Source of the DNA: Neobacillus niacini
GTDB taxonomy: Bacteria > Bacillota > Bacilli > Bacillales > Cytobacillaceae
Direction of reading: 5' to 3'
Length of the DNA stretch: 64,000 nucleotides
NCBI RefSeq assembly: GCF_023715415.1
Contig: NZ_JAMBOB010000002.1
Location: 186,001-250,000 of the forward strand
This document shows, piece by piece, positions 1 to 8,598 of this stretch (its first letter is position 1; the number at the start of each line of letters is the position of its first letter). Made by a program: the position numbers and the translations under genes. The notes below the pieces were generated by a model. That model was not told the DNA's origin and did no database searches. It was given only the letters and a program-made list of their open reading frames with translations.

Positions 1-1
1 G

Positions 2-1408
2 ATTGAAAAAACACAACGAGAAAAGTGTGAAGAGATTTTAAAAGAAATACACGCTTATCGGATTGATTTTAAGGAATCAGATTTACACTTAACGAAAACA
101 GAAGTGATGACTAACAAAAATAAGGTACTTGAATCACAAAAAATACTTGCTGCTCAAATTAAAATGCTTGATCAAATTATTCTTGAACTCGAAAAAAGCG
201 ATACGGAAAAAATAGCATTACAAAGTGCTATTCAGCAGTTTGCAACACATGTATCAGAGTTGACGGTACAGTTTACGGAGAAGAAAACGAATTTAACTAG
301 GATGATGAAGGTTATTCCAGAGAATCTTCGCAGTGAAGCAGCTTATGAAACAGCACTAACCAATTCTAAAAAACATCATGATATGTTAGTGAAAAAGCTT
401 GAAGAGGCGCAGCAGCGATTACAAGCAGTGAAAGAAAAACAATCGGCTGAAACAGCTCGATTACAGGATGCCGTGAAGCACCACTCTGGCAAAGAGAGCG
501 AGTTGAAGATAGAGAAAGAACTCTTTGTTAAGAGACTTGCAGAGCAAGGTTTTATTAATTATGGAGAATACCACTCTGCTAAAAAAAGTGAAGCTGATAT
601 ACGGAATCTTGAAGGTCAAATCCGCAGTTATCGTGAAGAGTTACGCTCTGTTTCAGACCGATTAAAAGAATTGACTGAGCTCCTACAGGACGTTAGGACT
701 CCAGATGTTGATGGATTAAGAGCTTCGTTAGAAAATTTAGCCCGTGATATTGAAGAGCTAATCAATCAGCGGACAGATCTGTTTGTTAAGAAACGGGACA
801 ACCTTGAAATTTATAGCAATGTCGAGAGAATAAATGCGCAAATGAAGGTGCTTGAAGAACGATATAAGCTAATTGGACACCTATATGAAATTGCTAAAGG
901 ACAAAATACGTATCGAATTACGTTTGAACGCTATGTACTTGCTGCTTTCTTAGATGATATTTTGCGGGAGGCAAATGTTCGATTAAGGAAAATGACAGCA
1001 GGCCGATTTGAGCTTCTAAGGAAAACGGACCGTTCGAAGGGGAATGTTCAAAGTGGCTTAGAGCTTCTAGTCTTTGACCAATATACGGGTCAAGAGCGCC
1101 ATGTAAAAACTTTATCCGGCGGGGAAAGCTTTAAAGCCTCACTATCTTTAGCTCTTGGCCTAGCGGATGTCGTCCAAAACTATGCAGGCGGAGTTTCATT
1201 AGAGACGATGTTTATTGATGAGGGCTTTGGGACGCTTGACCCTGAATCACTTGATCAAGCGATTGAAGCATTGATGGATATCCAAAGCAGTGGACGCTTA
1301 GTCGGTATCATCTCGCACGTTCCAGAGCTTAAAGAACGAATCGATATTAGACTAGAGGTTATTGCAGGGCAAACCGGAAGTAGGACAGAGTTTATATTTA
1401 CAAACTAA
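2..1408 (+). CDS. sbcC: Exonuclease SbcC, C-terminal part (cut by window start)
   Basis: The reading frame is open from base 2 with no stop, so the gene begins left of the window; the ATG at 104 is internal. What is left is a long charged coiled-coil region, rich in Glu, Lys and Gln, followed by the C-terminal half of a Rad50/SbcC ABC ATPase. The signature motif is LSGGESFKAS (near base 1112) and the Walker B is MFIDEGFGTLD (near base 1210), followed by an HVPEL stretch in place of the usual ABC H-loop context. In the family, SbcC pairs with the SbcD nuclease to open hairpins and process double-strand ends in the cytoplasm. The sbcD gene would be expected just upstream, outside the window. 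The identification is firm; only the start is missing. Confidence 0.95.
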   Translation: MEKTQREKCEEILKEIHAYRIDFKESDLHLTKTEVMTNKNKVLESQKILAAQIKMLDQIILELEKSDTEKIALQSAIQQFATHVSELTVQFTEKKTNLTRMMKVIPENLRSEAAYETALTNSKKHHDMLVKKLEEAQQRLQAVKEKQSAETARLQDAVKHHSGKESELKIEKELFVKRLAEQGFINYGEYHSAKKSEADIRNLEGQIRSYREELRSVSDRLKELTELLQDVRTPDVDGLRASLENLARDIEELINQRTDLFVKKRDNLEIYSNVERINAQMKVLEERYKLIGHLYEIAKGQNTYRITFERYVLAAFLDDILREANVRLRKMTAGRFELLRKTDRSKGNVQSGLELLVFDQYTGQERHVKTLSGGESFKASLSLALGLADVVQNYAGGVSLETMFIDEGFGTLDPESLDQAIEALMDIQSSGRLVGIISHVPELKERIDIRLEVIAGQTGSRTEFIFTN

Positions 1409-1446
1409 TTTTGTTTGAATGCCCTCTTTGGAATGATGAATGATTG

Positions 1447-1475
1447 CGGTCACTCAAGTATGTCCAGAGTGACCG
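1447..1475. repeat. Perfect inverted repeat (9-bp stem, 11-nt loop)
   Basis: CGGTCACTC (1447-1455) is exactly complementary to GAGTGACCG (1467-1475). No U-tract follows, so it does not look like a terminator. It resembles a second stem-loop at 47008-47045 in having a CTC-A/G-AGTA core next to a GAGTG/CACTC-type stem, so it may be an interspersed palindromic element. Confidence 0.5.
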
Positions 1476-1545
1476 AAAGTGAAAAAGTGTAGGCTCGATG
1501 GTCACTAAAAAAGCCACGTGAGTCTAATAGGAATAACAAAATATA

Positions 1546-1576
1546 AAAAACCAGAAAAAAATTCTGGTTTTTTTGT
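1546..1576. terminator. Bidirectional intrinsic terminator between convergent genes
   Basis: AAAAACCAGAA pairs with TTCTGGTTTTT around an A-rich loop, with T-runs on both strands. It lies between sbcC (+) and the lipoprotein gene (-) and can serve both. Confidence 0.8.
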
Positions 1577-1582
1577 TTGATT

Positions 1583-1990
1583 TTAATTCTTTTCAAGGTA
1601 AGTTGTTAACTCTTTCATATTCTTGCCTTGGTAAATAACCCCAGCTTGGTCAAATAGTATATAAGCCGGTTCTGTTTCAATGTTAAGCTCGGGATATGCT
1701 TGTTGTGACATTTCTAGCTCAGGCAGACTCAAAATAGTATTCACTTTTTCTGTGATTTTATTGTTTTGTTCAATCGGATTATCATTATCCCCGATGACTA
1801 AAAGCGAATAGGATTGTTCACTTTCAGATAATAGATTTGGATAGGGGAATGCGGCCTTTGTTACCATTTTAGCTGATGTCTCCTGTTGATTTTGTTCTGT
1901 TGATTGTTTTGTTTCTTCTTTAGGTTCAGTGTTTTGACAACCCACCAACAGTGTAAGTCCTATAACAATAGGCCAAGTAATTTTCTTCAT
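1583..1990 (-). CDS. Small secreted lipoprotein, unknown function
   Basis: This 135-residue protein has a Sec/lipoprotein signal peptide: positive N-terminus MKK, hydrophobic core, and lipobox LVGC with Cys18 as the lipidation site. A Glu/Gln/Thr-rich spacer follows (residues 20-45), then a compact domain that ends in YILFDQAGVIYQGKNMKEL. That tail has the look of the end of a thioredoxin-like fold, but there is no CxxC, so I assign no redox activity. It should sit on the outer face of the membrane. It is monocistronic, divergent from the pantothenate kinase gene and convergent with sbcC. It resembles lipoproteins of Bacillus labelled small peptidoglycan-associated lipoprotein. Function unknown. 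Confidence 0.75.
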   Translation of the reverse strand: MKKITWPIVIGLTLLVGCQNTEPKEETKQSTEQNQQETSAKMVTKAAFPYPNLLSESEQSYSLLVIGDNDNPIEQNNKITEKVNTILSLPELEMSQQAYPELNIETEPAYILFDQAGVIYQGKNMKELTTYLEKN

Positions 1991-2154
1991 ATGGTATCTT
2001 CCTTTGTTGTATAGAATTCTTTTCTACACAATAGCACATTAATTGTGACTTTGAACGGGTCGATTGTGTAGGATTCGTGACATGAAAAGCAGGATTAATA
2101 GGGAGTATTGTCAAATAAGTAATAAAATCAGTTTCTTTTGAAGGAGTGGGAGTT

Positions 2155-2961
2155 ATGCAACATATTACTGCAGGAATTGATGCTGGTGGTTCTTTAATCA
2201 AAATCGTTTATCAGGAAAATGGGAGAATGCATTTTAAGAAGTTTTCAATAAACAAGCTGGATTCCGCCATTTCATGGTTAAGAATGGTAGCTCCCACTTT
2301 AAAAGTTTCAATAACTGGCGGAAAAGCGCTTGCTATACAAAATAGTTATTTTCAAGACAGCATGTTAATCCCTGAATTCCAATCTACATGTAAGGGAGCA
2401 CGTTTCTTACTAGCAAAAGAAAATAAGAGTATCGAAGAAGCCTACTTGGTCGTAAATATCGGGACGGGGACTTCGTGGCATCTGGTAAAAGGGGATAAAG
2501 CGGAACGAATTCTTGGCAGTGGAATGGGCGGAGGCACGTTCACAGGTCTAGGTTCTTTATTAACGAAAGTCCAGGATTATCAACTGCTTACCGTTCTTGC
2601 TGAAGAAGGACATAAAGGAAACGTGGATATGCTGGTTAAGGATATTTATGAAGCAGCAGACAGCCCAATTCATGGTGATTTAACAGCTGCAAACTTTGCT
2701 AAAGGTAAAAAACAGACCCATAAGGAAGCGGACAGACTGGCCGCACTTTCCAATATGATTGCAGAAACCATTGTATTGTTAACCTCGCAGGCAGCAACCA
2801 TTCATCAAGTAAAAAGTGTGGTTATCATCGGAACCGCAGTTATTGGCAATCCTTCACTAAAAACCGCTCTAGAATACTATTTGAATATGTTAGGTTTAAC
2901 TACGGTGTTTTTGGAAAAGGGAGAATATTGCGGTGCGATTGGAGCTTATCTAAGTGTCTAA
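2155..2961 (+). CDS. coaW: Type II pantothenate kinase
   Basis: This enzyme phosphorylates pantothenate with ATP, the first step of coenzyme A synthesis. The 268-residue protein has the actin-like kinase fold: phosphate-1 motif GIDAGGSLIKI at the N-terminus, phosphate-2 motif VNIGTGTSW in the middle, and the glycine-rich GSGMGGGTFTGLGSLL adenosine region typical of type II PanK (CoaW) of staphylococci and some bacilli. An upstream GTG at 2146 overlaps the ribosome binding site AAGGAG (2141-2146), so the ATG at 2155, 8 nt after it, is the better start. It stands alone, divergent from the lipoprotein gene and 72 bp before the selB-like gene. Bacilli often carry a type III enzyme (CoaX) too; whether this strain does cannot be seen here. 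Confidence 0.88.
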   Translation: MQHITAGIDAGGSLIKIVYQENGRMHFKKFSINKLDSAISWLRMVAPTLKVSITGGKALAIQNSYFQDSMLIPEFQSTCKGARFLLAKENKSIEEAYLVVNIGTGTSWHLVKGDKAERILGSGMGGGTFTGLGSLLTKVQDYQLLTVLAEEGHKGNVDMLVKDIYEAADSPIHGDLTAANFAKGKKQTHKEADRLAALSNMIAETIVLLTSQAATIHQVKSVVIIGTAVIGNPSLKTALEYYLNMLGLTTVFLEKGEYCGAIGAYLSV

Positions 2962-3033
2962 AAATGTTCTCTTGAACTATATGTTCTTTAAAGATAAAGT
3001 AAAAGGAACATCGAAAAAAAGCAGGTGGCAACT

Positions 3034-4917
3034 TTGGAAAAACGATATTTTACAATTGGTATGGCTGGGCATATAGATCATGGTAAAACTTCCTTGACGA
3101 AAGTTTTGACCAATGTGGATACTGATAGATTAAAGGAAGAAAAAGAACGACAAATCTCGATTGAACTTGGATTTGCTCCATTATATGAGGATCAGGATAT
3201 TCAAATTTCGGTTATTGACGTGCCGGGACATGAGCGCTTTATTCGGCAAATGATTGCTGGAGTCGCAGGGATTGACCTTGTGGTACTGGTTGTCGCTGCG
3301 GATGAAGGAGTCATGCCGCAAACGAGAGAGCATCTGGATATCCTAAAATTCTTAGGGGTGAAAAACGGGCTCGTTGCGATTTCTAAAATTGACAGGGTTG
3401 ATGAAGAATTTATTGAGCTTGTAAAGGATGATATTTTAGAAGAATTAACAGGGAGTGTCTTTCGTGATGCCCCGTTTGTATTAGTGGACAGCATTTCGAA
3501 AAAGGGCATAGAAGAGTTAAAAGCATTAATCATCAAAACGCTTAAAGAGCAGGAAATGAGAGACGCAAAAGGTGCGTTTCGTCTGCCGATTGACCAGGTA
3601 TTCACGGTTAAAGGTCAGGGTACAGTTGTTCGTGGGACTGTTTATGAAGGAACCGTGGAAGAGGGTCAAACAATTAAGATTATGCCGCAGGGACTCGAAG
3701 TTAAAGCCAGGCAAATTCAGGTTCATCATAAGCAAGCACAAAAAGCATATGCTGGCCAGCGAACGGCTATTAATCTTTCGGGTGTTTCGAAAGAGGACTT
3801 AGAGCGCGGTGATGTTCTAGTATCTTCTGAGCACTTTATTGTTACGAAAACAGTGGATGTAGCGATACGAGTTGTTGAAGATCTCGAACATTTGGTGAAA
3901 CAGCGGATGCCGATTAAGCTTCATATTGGAACCTCAGAGGTAATGGGACGGATTGTCTTTTTTGACAGGAACGAGATTAAAGAAGAAAACGGTGAAATAC
4001 TTTGTCAGCTTCGATTAGAGGAAGAAATCCTTACTAAGCGGGGGGATCGCTTTATTTTACGTCGACCAAGTCCGCAAGAGACGATTGGCGGCGGCTGGGT
4101 AATCGATCCAAGAGGAAATAAATATCGGTTTGGAAATCAAACCATTGAAGAATTGGAAAAGAAAAAGGTTGGATCACCTAAGGAACGAATAACTGCAGCT
4201 ATTTTTGAAGCGAAAAGCTTACTTTTAGGCGAGTTAATAAAACGGACTGCACTTGATGAGGATACCTTGAAGGTATTTTTAGACGATGATGATTTTGTCT
4301 TATTCAATGGTAAAGAATATACACTCAAAATGTTAATTAACTCGATTGAAGAAGACATCTATGACCGCTTGCAAGAGTTCCATCAAACGCATTCAATGAA
4401 ACCTGGACTTAATAAGGCAGAGCTTATGCAATCAATGCAAAAAAGGTTTCCAAAATCGTTACTAGATTATGTCGTTGAAAGTGGAATTGTCAATGGCGTA
4501 TTTAATCGAAAGGAACAGTTTGTTTCATTGTCTAGCTTCGTGCCTCATGTACCGAAAAGCTGGCAAAAGCGGGCAGAAAACATGCTGGGTGAACTTAAGA
4601 AGGACGGGCTAAAGGTTCGTTATTATAAAGACTACTTTGCAGATTCAGGCATACCTGAAACGTTAGGGGCAGATTTAAGGCGTTTTCTCGAAGACCAAGA
4701 GGTTGTTGTCCATTTGGATGAGCAATTTGCATATCACGGGGATGTCTTTAAAGAAGCTGTTGAAAAACTGCGAAGTGGAACCGAAAAAGAATTTGAAGTC
4801 GGTGATGCAAAAGAAATTTTAGACCTTTCACGGAAATATATGATTCCATTTTTAGAAAGATTGGATTCTAAGGGTCTGACGAAAAGAATTGAAAATAAAC
4901 GAGTCTGGCAAATATAA
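3034..4917 (+). CDS. selB: SelB-like selenocysteine-specific elongation factor
   Basis: Members of this family are GTPases that carry selenocysteyl-tRNA(Sec) to UGA codons marked by a SECIS hairpin. The protein (627 residues from the TTG at 3034) shows G1 GHIDHGKT, G3 DVPGHE and G4 SKID in an EF-Tu-like G domain. Beta-barrel domains 2 and 3 follow (roughly residues 170-340), then a long C-terminal region of winged-helix repeats (roughly 375-627), the SECIS-binding part in true SelB. Length fits the family. TTG 3034 is chosen because AGGTGG lies 5 nt upstream; GTG 3025 overlaps that site. Odd points: no selA, selD or tRNA-Sec gene is in the window, and the switch region reads RQISIELG where bacterial SelB usually has RG(I/M)(T/S)IDLG. 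The role in selenocysteine insertion is therefore probable, not shown. Confidence 0.85.
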   Translation: MEKRYFTIGMAGHIDHGKTSLTKVLTNVDTDRLKEEKERQISIELGFAPLYEDQDIQISVIDVPGHERFIRQMIAGVAGIDLVVLVVAADEGVMPQTREHLDILKFLGVKNGLVAISKIDRVDEEFIELVKDDILEELTGSVFRDAPFVLVDSISKKGIEELKALIIKTLKEQEMRDAKGAFRLPIDQVFTVKGQGTVVRGTVYEGTVEEGQTIKIMPQGLEVKARQIQVHHKQAQKAYAGQRTAINLSGVSKEDLERGDVLVSSEHFIVTKTVDVAIRVVEDLEHLVKQRMPIKLHIGTSEVMGRIVFFDRNEIKEENGEILCQLRLEEEILTKRGDRFILRRPSPQETIGGGWVIDPRGNKYRFGNQTIEELEKKKVGSPKERITAAIFEAKSLLLGELIKRTALDEDTLKVFLDDDDFVLFNGKEYTLKMLINSIEEDIYDRLQEFHQTHSMKPGLNKAELMQSMQKRFPKSLLDYVVESGIVNGVFNRKEQFVSLSSFVPHVPKSWQKRAENMLGELKKDGLKVRYYKDYFADSGIPETLGADLRRFLEDQEVVVHLDEQFAYHGDVFKEAVEKLRSGTEKEFEVGDAKEILDLSRKYMIPFLERLDSKGLTKRIENKRVWQI

Positions 4918-4925
4918 GCAAGTAA

Positions 4926-4962
4926 AAACCTCAATCCAATGTAGCGGATTGAGGTTTTATTT
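4926..4962 (+). terminator. Terminator after selB
   Basis: CCTCAATCC (4929-4937) pairs with GGATTGAGG (4946-4954), 9 bp with an 8-nt loop, then TTTTATTT. It abuts the convergent terD-like gene and may also act on that strand. Confidence 0.8.
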
Positions 4963-4963
4963 C

Positions 4964-6436
4964 CTATGAAAGAAATTCGCCAGGGTTTAGTCCTAACTCG
5001 CGGCAAATATCGCTGACCATTTGCATTTCATTGTGGTCAAAATTACCGTCTGCATACCCAATGGCAATACAATAGCGTGCAACTAAACGGGCAATTTCTG
5101 GCTTTGATCTAATTTTTCCAAGGGCACGGAAGGCTTCAGCCCGGCCAATCATCCGGTCTGCTTCAATCCGTGAAACAAAGTAATTAAATCTTTGGATGAC
5201 TTTGTTACTATCAAAAACGCGTAACTCTTCGCTGGAATTAACAAATTCAATCATTTTCTGACGTTCAGTGGCATCCAAATATCCGTCCGCCATGGAAACC
5301 AGTGCACATGCAGCTACTACTGCCTCTAAAACTTCTTGACTCTTGTATCTATTAAACAATTCCTGAGCTTTTCTTTTTGACTGATTTGCCCATTCTGTAA
5401 TGTCCGTTTGATTGGGGGACCAGTTGTTACCACAGCTGTTACAAGTAAACTTTAATTGGTTTTTTCCGATAAAACCGCCAAGCAATCCAACTGGACCAAG
5501 AATTAGCCCGCCAATCGCTGCTTTTCCTAACCCAAATCCCTTTTGCCCCGTTCGAACATTTGATGAGTGACAGCGCGGACAATGAATATCATCCCCATAT
5601 GTACGATGGTTGTTTGGCGATGATGTTTGAGTTGGATATCCAAAAGCTGGCTGCGAATAGGAAGATTCCGGTTGTAAATGAATCCGCTGAGTCTGTTGGT
5701 TTTGCTGATAAGGGGTAGAACCATTTTGATTTTGATTAAATGTATTTTGGTTGTTGAATTGGTTCTGATTGTTATATTGATTTTGATTGTTATTAAATTG
5801 GTTCGGGTTGTTAGTAAAAAGATTTTGCTGCACAGGTGGTGTCGGTATTGGTGCAGGTGCATCATCTACTGATACACCAAAATTACGGCATAAAGCAGCC
5901 AGTCCACCTTGAAAACCACTGGCAATTGCATTGAATTTCCATTCTCCATTATGACGATAAAGTTCAGCCGCTACAATCGCTGTTTCAACAGTAAAATCTC
6001 TGCCAAGGTTAAAACGTAGCAGTTCCTCATTGGTTTGTTCATTAAAGATACGAACATACGAATTTGAGATTTGTCCAAAATTTTGCTGCTTCACTTGAGC
6101 GTCATGAATCGTAATCGTGAAAGCAATCCGATGGATATGGCTGGGAACTCTTTGTAAATCAATCCGGATTTGTTCGTCATCCCGTTCTCCAGCACCATTT
6201 CGGTTATCTCCGCTATAATTGATAGACCCATTGCCGCCGGATGGATTATTATAAAAAATGAAATCCTGATCACTTTGAACCTTTCCAGTTTGCCCTAATA
6301 AAAAGGTTGAGGCATCCAAATCAAAGTTAGAACCATTATGTGCAATATCCCATCCTAATCCAACTACCACATTTTGCAGACCAGGATGTGACTTTGTTAA
6401 ATCAACTTTTTGTCCTTTGCTAAGCGTAACTCCCAC
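4964..6436 (-). CDS. TerD domain / Q,N-rich linker / zinc ribbon / TerB domain fusion protein
   Basis: The 490-residue protein begins with a TerD domain (about 1-190; MGVTLSKGQKVDLTK start, GLGWD, calcium-binding-type NFDLDAS). A low-complexity Asn/Gln-rich linker follows (about 200-285). Next come two Cys pairs, CPRC and CNSC, around a Gly-rich stretch that looks like a zinc ribbon with a short hydrophobic hairpin. A TerB-like all-helical domain ends it (about 360-490; ALVSMADGYLD and AIGYADGNFDHNEMQ acidic motifs). TerD and TerB belong to tellurite-resistance/stress systems thought to bind metals at membranes. The GTG at 6445 touches the AGGAG, so the GTG at 6436, 8 nt after it, is used; this also gives the family's MGVTLSKG start. 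The gene is monocistronic. The domain assignment is secure; cellular role unknown. Confidence 0.85.
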   Translation of the reverse strand: MGVTLSKGQKVDLTKSHPGLQNVVVGLGWDIAHNGSNFDLDASTFLLGQTGKVQSDQDFIFYNNPSGGNGSINYSGDNRNGAGERDDEQIRIDLQRVPSHIHRIAFTITIHDAQVKQQNFGQISNSYVRIFNEQTNEELLRFNLGRDFTVETAIVAAELYRHNGEWKFNAIASGFQGGLAALCRNFGVSVDDAPAPIPTPPVQQNLFTNNPNQFNNNQNQYNNQNQFNNQNTFNQNQNGSTPYQQNQQTQRIHLQPESSYSQPAFGYPTQTSSPNNHRTYGDDIHCPRCHSSNVRTGQKGFGLGKAAIGGLILGPVGLLGGFIGKNQLKFTCNSCGNNWSPNQTDITEWANQSKRKAQELFNRYKSQEVLEAVVAACALVSMADGYLDATERQKMIEFVNSSEELRVFDSNKVIQRFNYFVSRIEADRMIGRAEAFRALGKIRSKPEIARLVARYCIAIGYADGNFDHNEMQMVSDICRELGLNPGEFLS

Positions 6437-6666
6437 GTAATTCACTCCTAATCATGTTTACTCTTCTTATCTTATTATAATGCAAGCAATGTAGAAGAAA
6501 GAAATGATACCCCTATAAATTTTTCCGCTCCTAACATGTACGATAAAATGGCGAAAAAGTTTCATAATTGTATATAGTAGAAAATAAGAAATAATTTTTC
6601 CACCCGTATCTTTTTAATTCGTTAAAACGTTTAGAATGTAGAGAGTGTTTAAGGGAGTGAAAAATA

Positions 6667-7359
6667 ATGGCTACCAAACTTAGTCTGTACACCTTTGAAG
6701 ATGTGCAGTACGAGGATTTCCTTTTTAATGAATTGTACCCAAAATTACAGAAATATTGTTACTTTCTATCCCAAAGTAAATGGGATGGGGATGACCTCGC
6801 ACAAGAAGCTGTGTTAAAGGCTATAACCTATTATCATAAAGATAAAATTACAAGTGCATTATTAACTAAAATTGCCCGCAATCAGTGGATGGATACTCTT
6901 CGAAAGAGAAAAAGGGAAGATTTAAGAAATAATCAGATGGTTGAGGAGACCTATTTCCAAACCGGAGATAGTATGGATTCGGTCGATTTGTTGATGGATC
7001 ACTTTACTCCAAAGCAAGCGATTATTTTTATCTTAAAAGAGGCCTTCCAATATCAATCGAGGGAAATTGCAGAGATAGTAAACACAACAGAATTTGCTGT
7101 AAAATCATGTTTAAACAGAGCGAGAAAACGGATAGAAAATCAAAGGGAAAGAGAGGAACTTGATTCACTTTGGGAAGAAGAGGAAAAAGAACAGCTTTGG
7201 AAGCTATTCCAGGACTCTTTAGTCAACCAGGACCCGACAGTTTTAATTGAAGCCATTCCGTCCATCCTAGAAACAACGGAGGTACCTTCCGCAGTGTCTC
7301 GAGGAACTGTCCCATTCAAAGCTTCATCTCCTTTAAGCACTCTCTGCATGGCTGCATAG
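6667..7359 (+). CDS. Sigma-70 family (ECF-like) RNA polymerase sigma factor
   Basis: This 230-residue protein has region 2 near residues 20-85 (DGDDLAQEAVLKAI, ARNQWMDTLRKRKRE). Region 4 (about 108-155) contains TPKQAIIFILKEAFQYQSREIA and the helix-turn-helix TEFAVKSCLNRARKRI. There is no region 1 or 3, as in ECF-type factors. The C-terminal 75 residues are an acidic helix and a Ser/Thr/Pro-rich tail I do not recognise. ATG 6667 has GGGAG 10 nt upstream. The next gene, a clpP paralogue, starts 33 nt downstream on the same strand without a terminator between, so the two are probably cotranscribed. No anti-sigma gene is adjacent. The promoter it recognises cannot be deduced here. Confidence 0.85.
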   Translation: MATKLSLYTFEDVQYEDFLFNELYPKLQKYCYFLSQSKWDGDDLAQEAVLKAITYYHKDKITSALLTKIARNQWMDTLRKRKREDLRNNQMVEETYFQTGDSMDSVDLLMDHFTPKQAIIFILKEAFQYQSREIAEIVNTTEFAVKSCLNRARKRIENQREREELDSLWEEEEKEQLWKLFQDSLVNQDPTVLIEAIPSILETTEVPSAVSRGTVPFKASSPLSTLCMAA

Positions 7360-7392
7360 CCTACTATTCGCTTTTAGGGAGGATGATTTGAA

Positions 7393-7977
7393 ATGAGTAC
7401 CATTCCTTATGTTATAGAACAATCTAACCGTGGTGAACGTTCCTATGATATTTATTCACGTTTGTTAAAGGATCGCATCATTATCATTGGTGATGAAATT
7501 AATGATCATGTTGCAAATAGTGTTGTTGCTCAATTATTATTTTTAGCAGCGGACGCACCTGATAAAGAAATTTCACTTTATATAAACAGCCCAGGAGGCT
7601 CAACCTCAGCTGGATTTGCTATCTATGATACCATGCAATACATTAAGCCAGATGTTCGTACTATTTGTACAGGGATGGCCGCATCTTTTGGAGCGATGCT
7701 GCTGCTCGCAGGTACAAAAGGTAAACGGTATGCTTTGCCCAATAGTGAAATTATGATTCATCAGCCACTTGGAGGCGTTAGAGGGCAGGCAACAGAAATA
7801 GAAATCTCTGCAAGGCGCATCCTAAAATTAAGAGAACATATTAACCAAATTATTGCCGATAGAACGGGTCAGAGCGTAGAAAAAGTTGCAAAAGATACCG
7901 ATAGAGATTATTTTATGAGTGCCGAAGAAGCCAAAAAATATGGAATTATCGATGAGATTCTATACCCCAAAGAATAA
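7393..7977 (+). CDS. clpP: ATP-dependent Clp protease proteolytic subunit (ClpP-type)
   Basis: ClpP is the serine peptidase of the barrel-shaped Clp protease and is fed by Hsp100 unfoldases in the cytoplasm. The 194-residue protein keeps the full catalytic triad: Ser in GMAASFGAM, His in IMIHQPLGG and Asp in DTDRDYFMS. Length matches the family. RBS GGGAGG precedes ATG 7393. It sits behind a sigma factor gene rather than in the usual solo clpP locus, and in bacilli with two ClpPs such a gene is commonly the second paralogue. I infer, but cannot show, that the housekeeping clpP is elsewhere. A terminator follows at 8006. Confidence 0.92.
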   Translation: MSTIPYVIEQSNRGERSYDIYSRLLKDRIIIIGDEINDHVANSVVAQLLFLAADAPDKEISLYINSPGGSTSAGFAIYDTMQYIKPDVRTICTGMAASFGAMLLLAGTKGKRYALPNSEIMIHQPLGGVRGQATEIEISARRILKLREHINQIIADRTGQSVEKVAKDTDRDYFMSAEEAKKYGIIDEILYPKE

Positions 7978-8005
7978 ATGGAAAATAATCATGCAAAATA
8001 TGAAG

Positions 8006-8038
8006 AAAAAGGTTAGCACTTCGCTAGCCTTTTTTTTA
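8006..8038 (+). terminator. Terminator after clpP
   Basis: AAGGTTAGC pairs with GCTAGCCTT (one G-U) around ACTTC and is followed by a run of eight T. Confidence 0.85.
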
Positions 8039-8063
8039 TTGACACCATTAGTAACATACCATA

Positions 8064-8098
8064 TAGTTAAACAGGTGAATAGTTTAACAGTTTAACTA
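8064..8098. promoter_or_regulatory. Candidate MarR operator (9-bp inverted repeat with an extra half-site)
   Basis: TAGTTAAAC (8064-8072) and GTTTAACTA (8090-8098) are perfect inverted arms, and a third related copy, TAGTTTAAC, lies between them (8080-8088). The site is 37 bp before the marR-like gene, where an autorepressor of the marR-mmpL operon would bind. This is inference from position and symmetry. Confidence 0.55.
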
Positions 8099-8134
8099 AT
8101 ATTTTTTTTTAAAAAGAGAGGGGAGAAATGGGCG

Positions 8135-8596
8135 ATGGATAAAAAAATCATTCAAGAATTAATCGACCGATATGTGTCCGTTTCTTTTGATGTCAATAAG
8201 AAAGCAGAGTCATTGATTAAAGGTCAGATAGAAGAAGACTTAACGATTGATCAACACTATATTATCAAATACATTCAGAATTCAAAGGAATGTACATCTT
8301 CTGAATTGGCAGAAGCCTTTGATGTCAATAAAAGTGCGATCACTGCCATCATTAACCGATTGGCAGATCGAGGTCTAATTGAAAGAACGCGTGATGAAAA
8401 CGATAGAAGAGTGGTTTATCTAACCTTAAGTGATAAAGGAAAACAACTGCTCCAAAAAACACATGAAAAGGTACATCTTTTAGTCGAGTCAATTATCACC
8501 CAATTTGATGAAACTGAAATTACCAATTTTATTAATACTTATGAAAAATTAGCCCTGATATTAACCAACATGAAAATGGAAGAAATGGGGGAATAA
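8135..8596 (+). CDS. MarR family transcriptional regulator
   Basis: The 153-residue protein is a winged-helix dimeric repressor of MarR type. The DNA-binding part (about 35-100) includes CTSSELAEAFDVNKSAITAIINRL as recognition helices and the wing RDENDRRVVYLTLSDKG. The N- and C-terminal helices form the usual dimer interface. ATG 8135 has GGGGAG 10 nt upstream; the nearer ATG at 8128 is out of frame. The stop is 2 nt before the MMPL exporter start, so the pair forms an operon, and the inverted repeat at 8064-8098 is a likely autoregulatory site. The inducing ligand is unknown; with an RND/MMPL partner it is probably a drug, lipid or toxic hydrophobic compound. Confidence 0.9.
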   Translation: MDKKIIQELIDRYVSVSFDVNKKAESLIKGQIEEDLTIDQHYIIKYIQNSKECTSSELAEAFDVNKSAITAIINRLADRGLIERTRDENDRRVVYLTLSDKGKQLLQKTHEKVHLLVESIITQFDETEITNFINTYEKLALILTNMKMEEMGE

Positions 8597-8598
8597 AT

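Noticed and set aside
1926..2154. Minus-strand open frame upstream of coaW
   Set aside because: It overlaps the lipoprotein start region and the coaW start on the other strand with no recognisable motif, so it is a chance frame.
2962..3033. tRNA-Sec gene next to selB
   Set aside because: selC often lies beside selB, but neither this gap nor 4918-4963 can fold into a tRNA of about 95 nt with an acceptor stem.
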